The notes below the pieces were generated by a model. That model did not search any database. It was not told the DNA's origin and saw nothing but the letters and a program-made list of their open reading frames with translations. Made by a program: the position numbers and the translations under genes. A stretch of DNA of 64,000 nt, taken from NCBI GenBank assembly GCA_030522415.1, contig CM060126.1, forward strand, positions 9,925,352 to 9,989,351. Direction: 5' to 3'. Position 1 is the first letter of the stretch, and the number at the start of each line of letters is the position of its first letter. The stretch is from Channallabes apus. Taxonomy: Eukaryota > Chordata > Actinopteri > Siluriformes > Clariidae. Shown here piece by piece: positions 24,143 to 36,897 of the stretch.

Positions 24143-24300
24143 ATAAGTATTTTCATTGTCTGCAAGGCATGATTTGCTCTTTGTGAAGGCATCACAGTGC
24201 AGTTAGGACAAGGATAAATATGTGTATGTCACTCAAACAATCTGGTCACTGACGATGCCCATTAATTAATGAAAACGCCTTCTTATTTTGCCATGAATTC
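24073..24300 (+). repeat. Exon-bearing direct duplication, copy 2
   Basis: Partner of 23,421-23,653, including the intronic block AGGACAAGGATAAATATGTG and the end GCCATGAATTC. Confidence 0.9.
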
Positions 24301-26169
24301 TACAAGATGTTGTGAAAGTTGATGCATTTTCAACAATTTCACAAAAGTGAAAGCCATGTTAAAAATAATTTAAAAAAAAACTTTGAATCTTTGAAAAAAA
24401 CTTTGAAAATCACTTTGAATGTACATACTGTACACACTATAGTATGTGATGGTGCAGATGTAACAGTAGCAATAATATCAATAGCACCAATAAAATCATT
24501 AAAGTGGTCTTGGAATCCACTTCATCAACTCCTGGACAAGACAAGAATGGAAAAGGGGTTGAGCATGATGCATTAGGGACCTTTTATACCCTGTTGATAT
24601 TCAGCACAGGAAGCAGCAAACAGAAATAGAGCACTAGCCCTGATAGATCAGAGCGTCAGGAACAAAAGCACATAAGCTTGTTTCGTATCATGTCTTCTTC
24701 TTTCTCCAGATATGCATTGTGATGTGGTTTCTCTAATAATCTGCACTAACTTGGGTGTTACACATGTATCTTTAGTTTCATTCAAGCCCTGAGTAATTTT
24801 GACTGTGCAGACACCATCTGAACCGCCGTCTCCTTTCTCTACTGTGCTGGCCATTAGTCGACCTCAGTGAGATGTGCCTATGGCCTGCAGCGGGGCTTTG
24901 ATCGTGAAACCCCATCAAACGTGATACTAACTCAACTGCGCAGAAGGAGGGCCAACTGAAACACATGAGCAGGGGAAGAAGCAGCGAATAACTGCTGCAG
25001 TCTTCATCATCAGGGCAACAGAGATAAATGATGTCAAGGTAATTATTTCTTGACAAGACACCCTGACATCTCAGTGCCTGTACTGGGAAAAAAAAGAAGA
25101 AAAAAGATCTAGCTAGTTTCTGCCTTCTTGATGAACTTGCCTCTCAAGGGGTATATTTATAACCATATATTCTAGACTTTCGTCTTGAGCAGGACAGATT
25201 CACAGGTCTGAGATAACAAGTGAGCGACCTAAAAAAATATAAAAGGTTGACAAATGAACAGAGGAATAAAGAAAGAAGATTCTGCAGATGTCAGAATGAA
25301 TGAGCTGGCTTATCTTGTATATGAACTGTGTTACTCAGTGGCATGATCACATCGATTCATCAGCGCCTGCGTTATTGCCCTCACTGTTTAGTCACCACAC
25401 CTGGACTACATAGAGTGGCCTGAGAAGACCTAGACACCATGGCTGAGATCAAGGCTCTTCAATCTCATTATCCCACATTCAATCAGGAATCATATCATAT
25501 ATATTCCACTGGTTTAATTAACTGAGCTGTCAGAAAAAAAAATGCTGACTACTAAGGCTGTAGTCTGAGAAAGAATATAATATAAACTAGTGGTAAAAAC
25601 CACCAAGGAGACATGAAGCAATTTGTGGATAATAAAGTCATTCTCTTTTAACCTACAGTAAGATTTTATTTCTAGCTAGAGATGCCCGGTGTAGTCACAA
25701 ATTCTTTATTCTATATTCTTCAATGGTGCTGTATTTCATCTAACTAGTGGTCTTCAATAGGTTTCCAGCTTCTAATTTGCTGGAATGAAAACCTGCGCCC
25801 ATACAGTTGCTTTCGAATAAGATTGAAGACCCCTGGCATAGACTTTCACACTATTGCACCATATTGTCATCAGGGTATCTTCAGAGCATAGTAATAGTGA
25901 CTATATATGGCACCGCTCATGAATGTTCTTTCAGCCTTTTAAACTGTCATATTCATGAATGTCTTTTTCTGGGTTACACTAAGGCCAGTGTATGCAGTGT
26001 TGAGTGATGTTTCATAACGTAATGACATTCACTTTTTCCAACTACACACTAAAACATACCAGTTAACCAACCTACTTTGTGAGCGTCACAACCAGTTGGT
26101 GCGTTTACTTGAACACTAATATTCAGCTAATAATGAGAATAATAACTCAATTGGAGTACAAATAGCGCA
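24301..26169. other. Anonymous stretch
   Basis: No recognisable gene or transposon. TACWGTA words at 24426 and 25654. Confidence 0.5.
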
Positions 26170-26645
26170 GGACGGTGGCCTAGAAGGTAGCTGGGCCACC
26201 GTGGGTTGGATTTCCGCGTCAGGTCTGTGTGCATGGAGTTTTCACGTTCTACCCGTGCTTGATGGGTTTCCTCCCGTTTCCTCCCACAGTCCAAAAATAT
26301 GTAGATCAGACTAATTGGCGTTCCCAAATTGCCCGTAGTATGTGAATGTGCGTTTGAATGTTGACCGGAGGACCTACCACGGTCGTACAAAATAGGAATA
26401 AATACTGTACAATGGTCACCACTGGCCTCCACAGTCCCTAGTTGGACTACAGAGGTTGAAGGATGGATGGCTGGATGGCATACAAATACATCATGTTAAC
26501 TAGTCATTCATAACAGTCTGACCTAAAACAGCCCCAAAGGAGTTAACTTTCAATCTGGATGAGATTGATGGTGCCACTGATTGGCTTACCATTTCCTATG
26601 TAGTAAAGCATCTAACCAATCAGAGATGAGATTGAATTCTGAGAT
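26170..26645 (+). repeat. Composite SINE-containing repeat, arm 2
   Basis: Inverted partner of 23,640-24,070. The V-SINE core reads GTGTGCATGGAGTTTTCACG near 26,227 and CTCCCACAGTCC near 26,280. A TACTGTA word at 26,403 is a 5-bp gain relative to arm 1. The 101-codon reverse frame at 26127-26432 is an artefact of this repeat. Confidence 0.82.
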
Positions 26646-28636
26646 TGAAACCAATCATAATAGAAAAAAAAAGAGATGAGATGCCTAATCTAACCTCAAA
26701 GTTGGGGAAAATACTACTTCTCCATGTTCTGCTATATTTCTTATACATTCTGATTAAATAATTTGAGTACGTAAACACACATTTTATTGGATCAGGACTT
26801 GAAAGCTAAACCCTAGATGCACAACCCAACATTGCTAACCAATTATGCCACCATGCTGCCAGCCTGAATACAGATGAAGAATAAAGAAAAAACAGAATGT
26901 CTTAACTTTTCTGCACAAAATACAAATAGACAGTGATCTTAGGTACCATACTATCTTGGTAACCAAGCTGGATTTGTTGTATTTATGTTACTCATATGTT
27001 TATATCAGTTATAATAAGGCAGAGTTTGTTTTGCGGTACAATGACTCTTTCTGGAGAGTGTAGTTAATCATTACCACCATTAATATTATTTGTATAAATG
27101 TTAGTTTCGAGACTTCTTTGTAAGGATATGAATTATTTTACATCAAAGTGTCATGCATTTTACAAGAGTGTGTCTTTTATACTCTGGGGTACAAATAATA
27201 ATCATGAAGCATCTATTCAGAGGATGTCGCTGAATGGGGAGGTACAGTATAATGTCCTGGGCTGACATGGCACTCAAACTCAACATTTTGCAAATGCAGT
27301 TTTTAAAAAGAGTATATTTCTCACTAGTGTTTGCAAAACTGAACAAGCCAAAGTGCATGCATAGCCTTTGATATATACATACGTGTTGATAAGAGAATAA
27401 TCTGATGGTGTTTCGGAAGAAATACGATCATCAAAATCAATCTTGCAAAGATCACAAAGGCAGACTTCATTGCTGTAGCTTTGAAATCTAAAAAGGAATA
27501 TAGTAAGAACTAGCATGTATGTGAAAAGGAGCAAGCAATATGATTATACCATTCTACATAAAGTTCATAATAAGGCTCACCTAATCTTTCTCACTATGCT
27601 CCTTTCCAAGAGTGAAGCGGTACAGGCTCGGCCTCCCTTGTTATCTCGAGAGCGTTAGATTAAAATGATTGAATTTCTGCCATACCAAGTTTTGCCCCGA
27701 GCAACATACAGCTCCAAGCCAATTATAGTACATGGGTAATTGCAGGCAATTTAAACCACTCTTATGGAAATGAGCTATAGATTCATTCCACCCGGTATGA
27801 GTAACTTAGAACTGGTGGAGGGATCTGTTAAGTGCCGGAAAACTTCTATTCAGAATTCAGAACCTTGGAACGAGTTATCGAAGTGGTATTCACAATTATT
27901 CAGTGGCTAGGAGACATAAATATGCTTTGGGGCGTATGATGCTATTGTTCTTTCGCTGTCTCAGTCGTTATAGTATGAGTATAGCACATTCACAACCTGT
28001 GAGTTATGTTATGTTTGATGTCGAATGTTTGGTGGTCAAGAGTAAAGAAAGCCAAAATACAGCAGGGCTCCATTTCTGCTCAGGTCTTAATAAACACCAG
28101 ATATTGATGAATATTATCCGATTTCCAAAGGTGTGATTTTGCGTCAAAGCTTATAAATGCGGAACAATCTAATAGCACTTACAGTACAACGCAAATCCAC
28201 CCATGTTGCGAAGCACAGCTTCCAGCTAGGAATCTTTAAGACTTCAATATCTACACCGCAGGAACTGAGTTCAGATATCGAGCTTTAGCCTACTGCTGGG
28301 AAAAAAATGTGAATATCTGAAGCGAGATACAAGATAGCAGACAGGACGTTTTAGTGGCAAATGCAGGAAGCGAGTGGCACGCTCATCAGAGTTATTGGCT
28401 GACCATGGGGCACAGTGGGATTTCCATCCTCAGAGCAGAGAACTTTGAAAAGACAGGAAATGTCTGGTCCACCAGGCATCTTTAAAATGACAGGTTTTTT
28501 TTTTTCAAATTAATAAATCACCTAATGCATTACCAGCAGTGCTCATCATTTTTAGCTGAACTCAATCCTGCACACCTGTTGTAAGACACACACACACACA
28601 CTTTTCAAACCTCACTCCATTATTATCACACAAGAG
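26646..28636. other. Anonymous stretch
   Basis: No supported gene. A short (AC)n run lies at about 28,588-28,602. TACWGTA words at 27243 and 28180. Confidence 0.5.
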
Positions 28637-28669
28637 AAGGGATTAAGAGGGCAACCCTCTAAATCCCTT
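28637..28669. repeat. Perfectly placed short hairpin
   Basis: Arms AAGGGATTAAGAGGG and CCCTCTAAATCCCTT (15 bp, one mismatch) flank a 3-base loop CAA. A 10-bp palindrome CCAACGTTGG follows at 28,673-28,682. Function unknown. Confidence 0.85.
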
Positions 28670-28854
28670 GTTCCAACGTTGGCATTTCATTTTTCCTCTT
28701 TCGCCCCTTCTCTCTCATTCTCTCCGACTTGGAAAAAAAATCAATACGTCACCATCACCTGGTTAAGCATAGCGAGGGAGATACTCTGGGACTATCTGAT
28801 CATTTTGATTCATACACATTCACATTCCATACAAACTTAAATAGTTCTTTTGAT

Positions 28855-28927
28855 TGTGTAAAGCTGCTTTGCGACAATGACAATTGTTAAAAGCGCTATA
28901 CAAATAAAACTGAATTGAATTGAATAG
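28855..28927 (+). mobile_element. Retroelement 3' tail
   Basis: The sequence TGTAAAGCTGCTTTGCGACA, then GACAATTGTTAAAAGCGC and (TGAAT)n at 28,912-28,925, is a very common fish retroelement 3' end. A related stretch in the opposite orientation starts the repeat at 63,010. Confidence 0.7.
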
Positions 28928-29399
28928 ATACAAAATACAAAACGTGTGCTCTTTTCTACACTCTGGAAAAGAAGGTGGTTGTGATTCGAAGCGGCACAAA
29001 TCAAAACCTCAAAATGAAGTAAAAGCTACCGGCCTTGCTAGCGGTGTGTTTTCCCCCTTCACGCGGTGAATGTCGGATGGTTATCTGCCATAATTAAAAA
29101 GATGTAAGGCTGATTAATTCAGCTTGTGATCAGATATGATGCTTCCGTCTCATCACGTCGTCTTCGAAACACTCTGACAAAGTTTTAAAAGGTTTGAATG
29201 ACCATCAATTATGGGATATTTACCCAACAGAATATGACTCACTGAATTAGTCAGTGATTATTTCTTCGCTGATGTAAAAGCAAACATGCCACCAGTCACA
29301 TTTACCTCAGATAATAAAGATGATGAAGATGATAGAGAGTCTGGTGATGATGAAAGTGACGGTACATTTCGCATTATGTTGAACATATCAAATATTATT

Positions 29400-30310
29400 G
29401 TATATTAAATTATGCATTTGTATTCAGCCCTCTTTACTCTGATACCCCTAACTAAAATCTAACTAACATCTAGTGTAACCAATTTGTGGAGTGCCGTGGG
29501 CCTCATCTAATTAGTAAAGAGAGTCCACCTGTGTGTAATTTAGTCTCAGTATAAATACAGCTGTTCTGTGAAGTCCTCAGAGGTTCGTTAGAGAACACTA
29601 GTAAACAAATAGCATCATGAAACAGAAAGGTCACACCAGACAGGACAGGGATAAAGTTGTGGAGAGTTTAAAGCAGGGTTAGGTTATTAAAAAAAAAAAA
29701 AAAAGAAATCCTAACCTTAGAGCATCTCATAGAGCGCTGTTCAATCCATCATCCGAAAATTGAAAGAGGATGGCACAACTGCAAACCTACCAAGACATGG
29801 CCGTCCACCTAACGGGCACGGAGAGCAATAATCAGAAAAGCAGCACAGAGGTCCATGGTAACTTTGGAGGAGTTGCAGAGAACCACAGCTCAGGTAGGAG
29901 AAACTATTAGTTGTGCAATCCACAAATCTGGCCTTTATGGAAGAGTGAATGGCAAGAAGACATCCATTGTTGAACGAAAGCCATAAGAAGTCCCGTTTGC
30001 AGTTTGCGACAAGCCATGTGGGGACATACATGCAAACGTGGTAGAAAGTGCTCTGGTCAGATGACACCAAAAATCTTTTGCCTAAATGCAAAACACTATG
30101 TGTGGCGGAAAACTAACAATGTGCATGGTGGTGGCAGCATCATGTTGTGGAGATGCTTTTCTTCAGCAGGGAAGCTGGTCAGAGTTGATGGGAAGATGGA
30201 TGGAGCGAACTACAGGGCAATCTTAGAAGTAAACCTGTTAAGCGTCTGCAAAAGACTTGAGACTGGGGTGGAGGTTCACCTTCCAGCAGGAGAAACTGTA
30301 CTTCTAGCTG
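29400..30310 (+). pseudogene. Tc1-like transposon remnant
   Basis: The 5' region (29,430-29,690) and coding matches (29,620-30,300) follow the order of a fish Tc1-like element. The clearest catalytic-region motif is HGGGSIMLWRCFSSAGKL in the frame from 30,004, followed by VDGKMDGANYRAILE. Earlier parts are in other frames, with an A-run at 29,690-29,704. Several internal deletions are apparent, including loss of sequence before the HGGG motif. Clear terminal repeats were not seen. Confidence 0.85.
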
Positions 30311-30369
30311 AGAAAAATAAAACCTTTAAAGACATTTAAACAAAAACACATCTTTCAGCTCAGTTTACC

Positions 30370-30800
30370 AGAAATTAAAACACATTAATTCCACCTTAAT
30401 ATTTGGTGGAATGTTTAAACTTTAGGTTGGGATGGTTGAATTTTCTTAAATTGACAAGTTTGACATTTAGAAGAGAATTTTGGTTGCCATCAAAACCCTT
30501 CTTGCAGAATTTTGGTTCAATAATTGACCACTTTTCTTTGCAGAAGTGTTAAATTCAATTTGTTGGTTTTCCTACCTCGAACCCAACTTTTAAACAATGT
30601 CCACAAATTTTTTACTAGAGGTAGTCCTCTTGCTTCACTATTCCATCAATTGGCAGCAAAATAGTCACAAAGCTTGGTCCTACCACCAACATGCTTAACA
30701 ACTGGGTCAGTGTTCATGGGGTTGAACGCCTCACCTTTGCTTCTCCAAATATACCTCTGGTCAAAACTGTCCTCAAGAAGCATTGGTCTTGGCAAATTAA
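30370..30800 (-). pseudogene. Tc1-like transposase remnant, reverse strand, second family
   Basis: The reverse complement reads as the second half of a different Tc1-like family: a segment with WRSKGEAFNPMNT-like sequence (30,715-30,760), a VVGPSFVTILLPIDGIVK-like stretch (30,640-30,690), and a C-terminal part (30,440-30,560). Its 3' end abuts the Tc1 remnant ending at about 30,310 on the other strand. Confidence 0.7.
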
Positions 30801-30875
30801 AATTAAAAAAAGTTCAGGACCACTGAATTAATAACCTACTGTAAGTGCGTGTATGTATATTTTTAACCCAGTTTT

Positions 30876-31075
30876 ACTCACTCATCGTCTATACTGTACC
30901 ACTTAATCCTCTATTCTCTACGGGCTACTACTGTGGGAGGGAACCGGAGTACCTGGAGGAAACCTACCAAGCATGGGGAGAACATGCAAACTCCATGCAC
31001 ACAGAGATGGGAATCGAACCTGGCCGGGAATCGAATCCGGACCCTGGAGGTGAAATGCAACAGCGAGCCCCACAC
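30876..31075 (-). mobile_element. V-SINE, reverse strand
   Basis: Core CCAAGCATGGGGAGAACATG (30,967) and CAAACTCCATGCACACAGAG (30,987), with the B box on the minus strand near 31,030. The tail has TACTGTA at 30,892 where the intact copies read TCTATACC without the extra 5 bp. Confidence 0.88.
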
Positions 31076-32409
31076 TATGGCATTCATATTTACGTACAGT
31101 ATGAAGAGTACAGTATATGTAAACTTCTTATTGCCAATGCATTTGCTGCTCTGCAGTGGTCTGGTACGTGGAAATCAAGTGGGGTCTTATTTAATAGAAA
31201 TTTATGGACTGCAATAAGAAAAAAAAATAGTATTTTTGGTGGAGGATAGCTGATGGGGCTCTTTAGAGAAAGTCCTCTTGCACTCTAATCGGGGATGAGA
31301 GAGAAATTTTCTACTTTATTGAAGACTCTCTTAGCCAAACTGCTCATAATGTCTACACAACTGTCCCTGTCTGACTTTTCCATTACTGCATTCACTCTTC
31401 CGTGAGTCACTTACAGTCAAAGGCTAAGAAAATGTTTTATTCAAACCATACTTATGTTAGCACAACAGACACGGTCACAGTGGCAGTAGAAGTAGGAAGA
31501 ATAAATTCAGGTTTTAAGGCAGATCAAATTTGGAGGACAAATAGTAGTGCTGTTGAATACCTGCATGTTTTTCCTCCACTTCTTATGAGTGACAGTATAT
31601 TCATCTGGCAAAGGCTAGTCACGCGGAAGGTTGGCTTTGATGATGTGACAACTCGGAGAGGTGGGCTGGGACATGCATACTGTATCATGTTGACAGATGC
31701 TCATGAACATCATGTTCCTGATATGTCGATGTACTCTATGCGATATGCCATCTTCAGAACAAAAACAAAACACTCAATGTGGCTCATACTGTAGTTCCTT
31801 CCAGCCTATTATGAAAAAAATAATAATAATTTCTGCACCGTTAAAGTAAAATAAGAAATTGAAATTAGAAACAAACAAGTGTACGGCATATCACTCTGTC
31901 TTAATTCAGCCTTGAAGAGCTTTCTGCCAACTCTGCACAGCTTCATTTACGATGGTTGTTAGTCATTTGGCACCCACTTCAATGACACATTAATAAACAG
32001 AGAAACAAACAAAGCCCATAACGAATCAGCATGTGTAAGGAGAATCAACCCACAGATATTGGCCGCCTCTAGCAAACCTCCACGCTCTGATTCAGGCAGC
32101 AGTTTACATCCATTAGGAACTGTGAGCAGGTCGGCAGACTTGCCACAGATGACACCTTGTTCCATTAACTTGGTGGACAGAGCTGAGTAAGGGCACTGAT
32201 TTGAAATATGCCTTGCTATCTTTGATGAATGATGTGTTTTTGGATTTGGATTTTTGGACTTTAGTCCAGCCTTGGTCTTGGAGTTGGTCCTACCCTGTAT
32301 ATTCTGTGTCTCCTTTGATTCTAATGCAATTTGTCGAATTAATCAGCTAACTGAGAAAACATGCAAATGTGTAGGGGATTTTGGAAATGTAGAGCTGAGA
32401 CAATTCTGA
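31076..32409. other. Anonymous stretch
   Basis: The 130-codon frame at 31402-31794 has no recognisable domain and ends at a TACTGTA-derived stop region. Four TACWGTA words (31095, 31109, 31678, 31787). I see no gene. Confidence 0.45.
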
Positions 32410-32600
32410 ATAAAGGTATATGGACACCTGCCCATTGATCAACCTATTCTAAAAACATGTCCATTAATATTGAGCTGGTTATCGATTCTTATGAACAGCC
32501 TCCAGTCCTTTAGGAAAAATCGTTCTTAGAGCTTTAAACCATGGTCATGGAGTTTTGTACTGATGTCCAACAAGAAATCCTGGTGCAATTTCCTCCACAC
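32410..32600 (+). mobile_element. Tc1-like terminal fragment
   Basis: GGTATATGGACACCTGCCCA (32,415-32,434) and the following segment up to TCCAACAAGAAATCCTGGTG match the 5' terminal region of the Tc1 family whose 3' coding part is at 7,795-8,080. Confidence 0.5.
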
Positions 32601-34148
32601 TTACCTTGACCGATCATGTCGTTTTTTTTTTTTTAATCATAGAAATAACTGAAATAACCATAAAAACACATGATCGTGTTTATTCGTGGTACTGTAGATC
32701 TTCGCTGATGTGACCCATTATATTGTGCTGAAAAAAAATTATATATCACTCTATACCACACAATCCTGAGCTTTATATATGTTTATTAAAAAATAAATAA
32801 ATAAATAAAAACAGCAAAACACATAATGGCTAAAATGCTCTGAGCTTTAAGGGATCCATATGCAAGTGAACGATTTCCTCATGTTTGTTTGAAAAATAAG
32901 AGACATGCATTTGTTGACTCATCCTGGAGACGTAAAAAATGGACGTATTTTAAGCAGGGACGCCCAACTAATAGCTATTGTTATTTTCAAAGCATGAGAA
33001 TAACAATAGCTCAACCACTGGTAACGGCTTGCTATTATTTTTCCCCAAATTCCTTTTTTCGCGATTCGGGGGTAGGCGGCCATATCACCATGAATTTGAA
33101 AGCACCCCCATTATACTTATATTGAAACGTTCTGAGTGCAATGGAATTTTTTATCTTACAGTAGTTATAAACATCCGTTTGCTACCCGTGCTGAACCACT
33201 TTGTTCCCCTGGCTCCATGCTTCCTTGTTTTTGGACCCATGAAATCCCACGGTTTTAAATCCTCCTCTCTTAAACAATCCAAGAACCAAAGCTCTAGCAC
33301 CTATGATTCCTCTGATAGAAGTAAAAGCAGCACAGGAGTCCCGTTGGCTTTGAAGTTTATGCTGAATACATACTCTGTGCCTGTGAGATTCGTGTGCAGA
33401 GGTACAGTAGGGGCAACTGGAGTGAGTGTCTCAAGCCATGGCCCTTCAATTCATACACACTCCCAGGAATCACAGGAGGTACACACACTCATATCTTTAT
33501 CAAAGTATAAGCTAGGAACGAGCCGTTTTCATATTACAGTATATGAATAAAAATTCATATAATATATTTATTTCCCTTAAAAGTTCATAAGCTAACCCCT
33601 TTGCAGTAAGATCTACACTACCTCTTTAGCCTTGGTTGCCGAATTCACTGCATGCCTCTCGTTTCCACAATTGTAATGAAATTTATCCATCTGAACAACA
33701 AACGAGTGAACATCTATGGTCCTAATAACGGTTCTGTGAAGGGTTGGTCAAATTTCCATGACTGATTTAGGTGGAGTTGCATTTAGAGTAAAAACCTGAT
33801 GGCCACTGATGCTGACTGATGCATGTAATTCCTACAGAATGCGTCGCCTATGCTTCGTAGGCAGGCGACACCATGAAATGGCTTGTACACGTCTACAGTA
33901 TTAAACATTGATTACACAAGCCAGTTGGCCACAACACATCATTCATTAGTTATATATGAACTGTAAAAATATAGCGATCATACCCTGCACTGCTCTTACG
34001 GAGGAGGATGAGTTCAGGGAGGTATCAAATTAGAGCAGCACCATACTGTAACAAACCTTCTGAACGCATATTGAGTCTACCCCAATTAAAAGGAAGTGCT
34101 ACCTTGCGGTGGTATTTGGCATTACAGTGAAGCCACATTACTAAACTG
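32601..34148. other. Anonymous stretch containing a 190-codon frame
   Basis: The frame at 32978-33550 is the longest in the window, but it is serine-rich, lacks any recognisable domain and contains three TACAGTA words read through as coding. I judge it non-coding. Other TACWGTA words at 32690, 33894 and 34044. Confidence 0.5.
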
Positions 34149-34428
34149 TATTCACTCATTCCTGTATACTACAGGGTGATGGGGGGCCTGGAACCTATCC
34201 CCGGAGACTTAGAGCATGAGACGAGACTTCACACAGCATGGCCAATTTGGGAACGCCAATTAGCCTAATCTGCATATCTTTGGACTGTGGGAGAAAACCA
34301 GAGTACCCGGAGGAAACCCACCAAGCACAGGGAGAACCTGCAAACTCCATGCACACAGACCCCGAGGCAGGAATCGAACTTGGACCCTAGAGGTGGAATG
34401 TGAAGTGCTAACCACTAAGCCATTATCT
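34149..34428 (-). mobile_element. V-SINE, reverse strand
   Basis: Tail CACTCATTCCTGTATAC at 34,153, core GGACTGTGGGAGAAAACC (34,282) and CAAACTCCATGCACACAGAC (34,341), and head AGTGCTAACCACTAAGCC (34,407-34,424), the complement of the A-box region. Confidence 0.9.
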
Positions 34429-36589
34429 GCCATAACCATAACCACACTATCTGTTGGCCATTAGATACAGACAGTGGTCACTATGTGTCGCATACTGTAT
34501 GCTCTGTAGGCTGGTCGCACGAAAGGCATAAGTATGGCTTGTGTTATAGTTGTAAGGCCTTTTATCAAGGTTCTGGGGCTCGAGCACTATAATGAACAGT
34601 GAAAGCTGGAAGACACAAGGCGCAAAACATGGACACATTACTGATTTGCACTAGACTGATTTCATAAAAATAAAATGCGATTAATGCTCATTAAGACAAA
34701 CGAAAAACTTGAACCATAATCACACTCATTTATTATACTATCGTATTAAAGGTTACAATGATACAAAAATGAATACAATAAACACCCACATACACACAAA
34801 GCAAACACATGCCTTATATTATGTGGGAGACTGTGATGACTAAATCATGAGGTGACTAAATTAACAAAAAAAAATTACTTGCAATGACACACACACACAC
34901 ACACACACAGAGACAAAAAAAAAACCATGGTAATGAATTCCATCTTGTTCACACACTTCAGTGCTCAATGTAGTAAAACCATGGCCTACGTATATATTTC
35001 CTTTCTCACTACGACCACGCTGGGACGCCGTAGAAATTAGATTCTGGGCATCATCGAAATACAGAGAGACAAAGAGATGCCCAGAAGAATACAACTATCT
35101 GCACATACGCATATACACACACTTAAGTACCCATTGAAATGCCTCCACCTCACTCGACTCAGAGTATCTCTCTAACCTGTTAGGTTCTATTACACAGCCC
35201 ACTTTGCTCCTGTCTCTCATTTCTAATCTGCTTGTCATTGATACTCTATCTACTCGAGGCAGCTGTTTGAAATGAGAATAAAAGGAGGCTTTTCAGGAAC
35301 CGTAATCCTTGTGGATAAGAAAAATAAAATGCATCGCAGAAATCAAACCGGCTCCGTTTTGTTATTGCGTTTACTTAACAGGGGAATTTACCCAGAATTA
35401 CTAGGGGACAGAATGTGGGGATAAGTAGCTGAACTTTTGATCATATTTATCCAGCTAAATACACTTTAATAGTACAGTAGTTGAACACTACTAAAAAAAT
35501 GTATGACGTGAATGAACTGCTACTGAGATCGAGATTCCATTATGGAGATTTGGATCTCTGTTTCCTTTGATCGCAAACTTGCGCCAAAATATGGTCTAAA
35601 ATTGTATCTGTACTGAGAAGTCACACGCGCGTCCACTTCAGAGAGATGTGGTGTTATGATCCTGTAAACCACTAAATGCGCCATGGCCATACTTCAGATA
35701 TTTACCCTGATACATCCTGAGATCATAAGCATGTAGTACTACAAGCAGCAGAATGTCAAACGGGCAAGAAAACACTGGCAAGCGCTTGATAGAATTTATT
35801 AGCGAAGACACAACAAAGGCTTAGAACATCTAATTAGAAGGTAAAATATTATACAAGCAATAGTATCAGAATTCCTCAAGCCCATCCTGCTTGCACATTA
35901 AAATTCAAAGCAAAGCCAAGAGGCAGAGGCATGCCAGTGTTTGATGGAAGGGAGGAGAAGGCGCTGCAGATCGAGGGAGCGGGAATGGAACAGAGCAGAG
36001 ATTTATGTCGTATTCCATGCTCCGTTCCTTTCTCCGTGTGACCCGTGCTCAGCTGTCACGTGGCCATGGCCAGTTATGTAATGTTTCATTTTCAAAAAAG
36101 GACCCCCTGAGTGAATACGGGAGTTGAATGCTCGGTCATTCTGTTGCCTCTGTGTTCTGTGAGTGATGCTTGACTCCTTGGAGTGTGACCCAAAGCTTGT
36201 TATTGACCTTGAGACTTAGCCTGGCCCCGTTCAAGCAATTGTGAGATTCAATAGAACAAAACCTGCCCCGAGGTACCTGTTAATAATGTGCGAGATGGAC
36301 TGAGAGATAACAGAAGAGCAGGATTTAAAGAATGGAGGTTGGGGCAGCCAGACCCCAGACTGGTGCTTAACAGAGATGGAAAGAATGACAGTAGAGATGA
36401 GTAGAGAACAATGACCAAAACAGATTTTTTTTGTTTCTGCCAACACAAGACGGTTAGATCACATATCCGGCGTACATTGTCACGTGCAGCATGCATCCCA
36501 GGATTTCCAGAAACAAGTTTAAAAGCATTGGCGATTAATCTGGTACTGCTAAGAATCGGCAAGCAATAATGGTAGAAAGAAAAGTGTAA
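34429..36589. other. Anonymous stretch
   Basis: A (CA)n run lies at 34,889-34,908. No supported gene; the long reverse frame at 36248-36808 runs through the neighbouring SINE. TACWGTA words at 34493 and 35473. Confidence 0.5.
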
Positions 36590-36897
36590 GGCGGCATGGT
36601 GGTGTAGTGGGTAGCACTGTCGCCTTGCACGTCCAGGGTCCGGGTTCGATTCCCGGCCAGGCTTGATTCCTGTCTCTGTGTGCATGGAGTTCATGGAGTG
36701 CATGTTCTCCCCGTGCTTGGTGGGTTTCCTCCCACAGTCCAAAGATATGCAGATTAGGCTAATTGGCGTTCCCAAATTGACCATAGTCAATGTGTGTGTG
36801 CTCTGCAATGGATTGACACGCTGTCCAGGGTGTGCCCTGAGTCTCCTCAGGTCCCCGCGACCCTAAATACAGGATAAAGCGGTATAGAAGATAAATA
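36590..36897 (+). mobile_element. V-SINE
   Basis: A box TGGTGTAGTGG (36,599), B box GGTTCGATTCC (36,643), core CATGTTCTCCCCGTGCTTGG (36,701-36,720), tail ATAAAGCGGTATAGAAG (36,874-36,890). A short ATGGAGTTC repeat near 36,682-36,700 is a local duplication. No TACWGTA word inside. Confidence 0.92.

Noticed and set aside
32978..33550. 190-codon forward frame, longest in the window
   Set aside because: No recognisable domain or codon pattern, no splice context, and it reads through three TACAGTA words.
36248..36808. 186-codon reverse frame
   Set aside because: Runs through the reverse strand of a SINE; its familiar-looking residues come from the SINE core.
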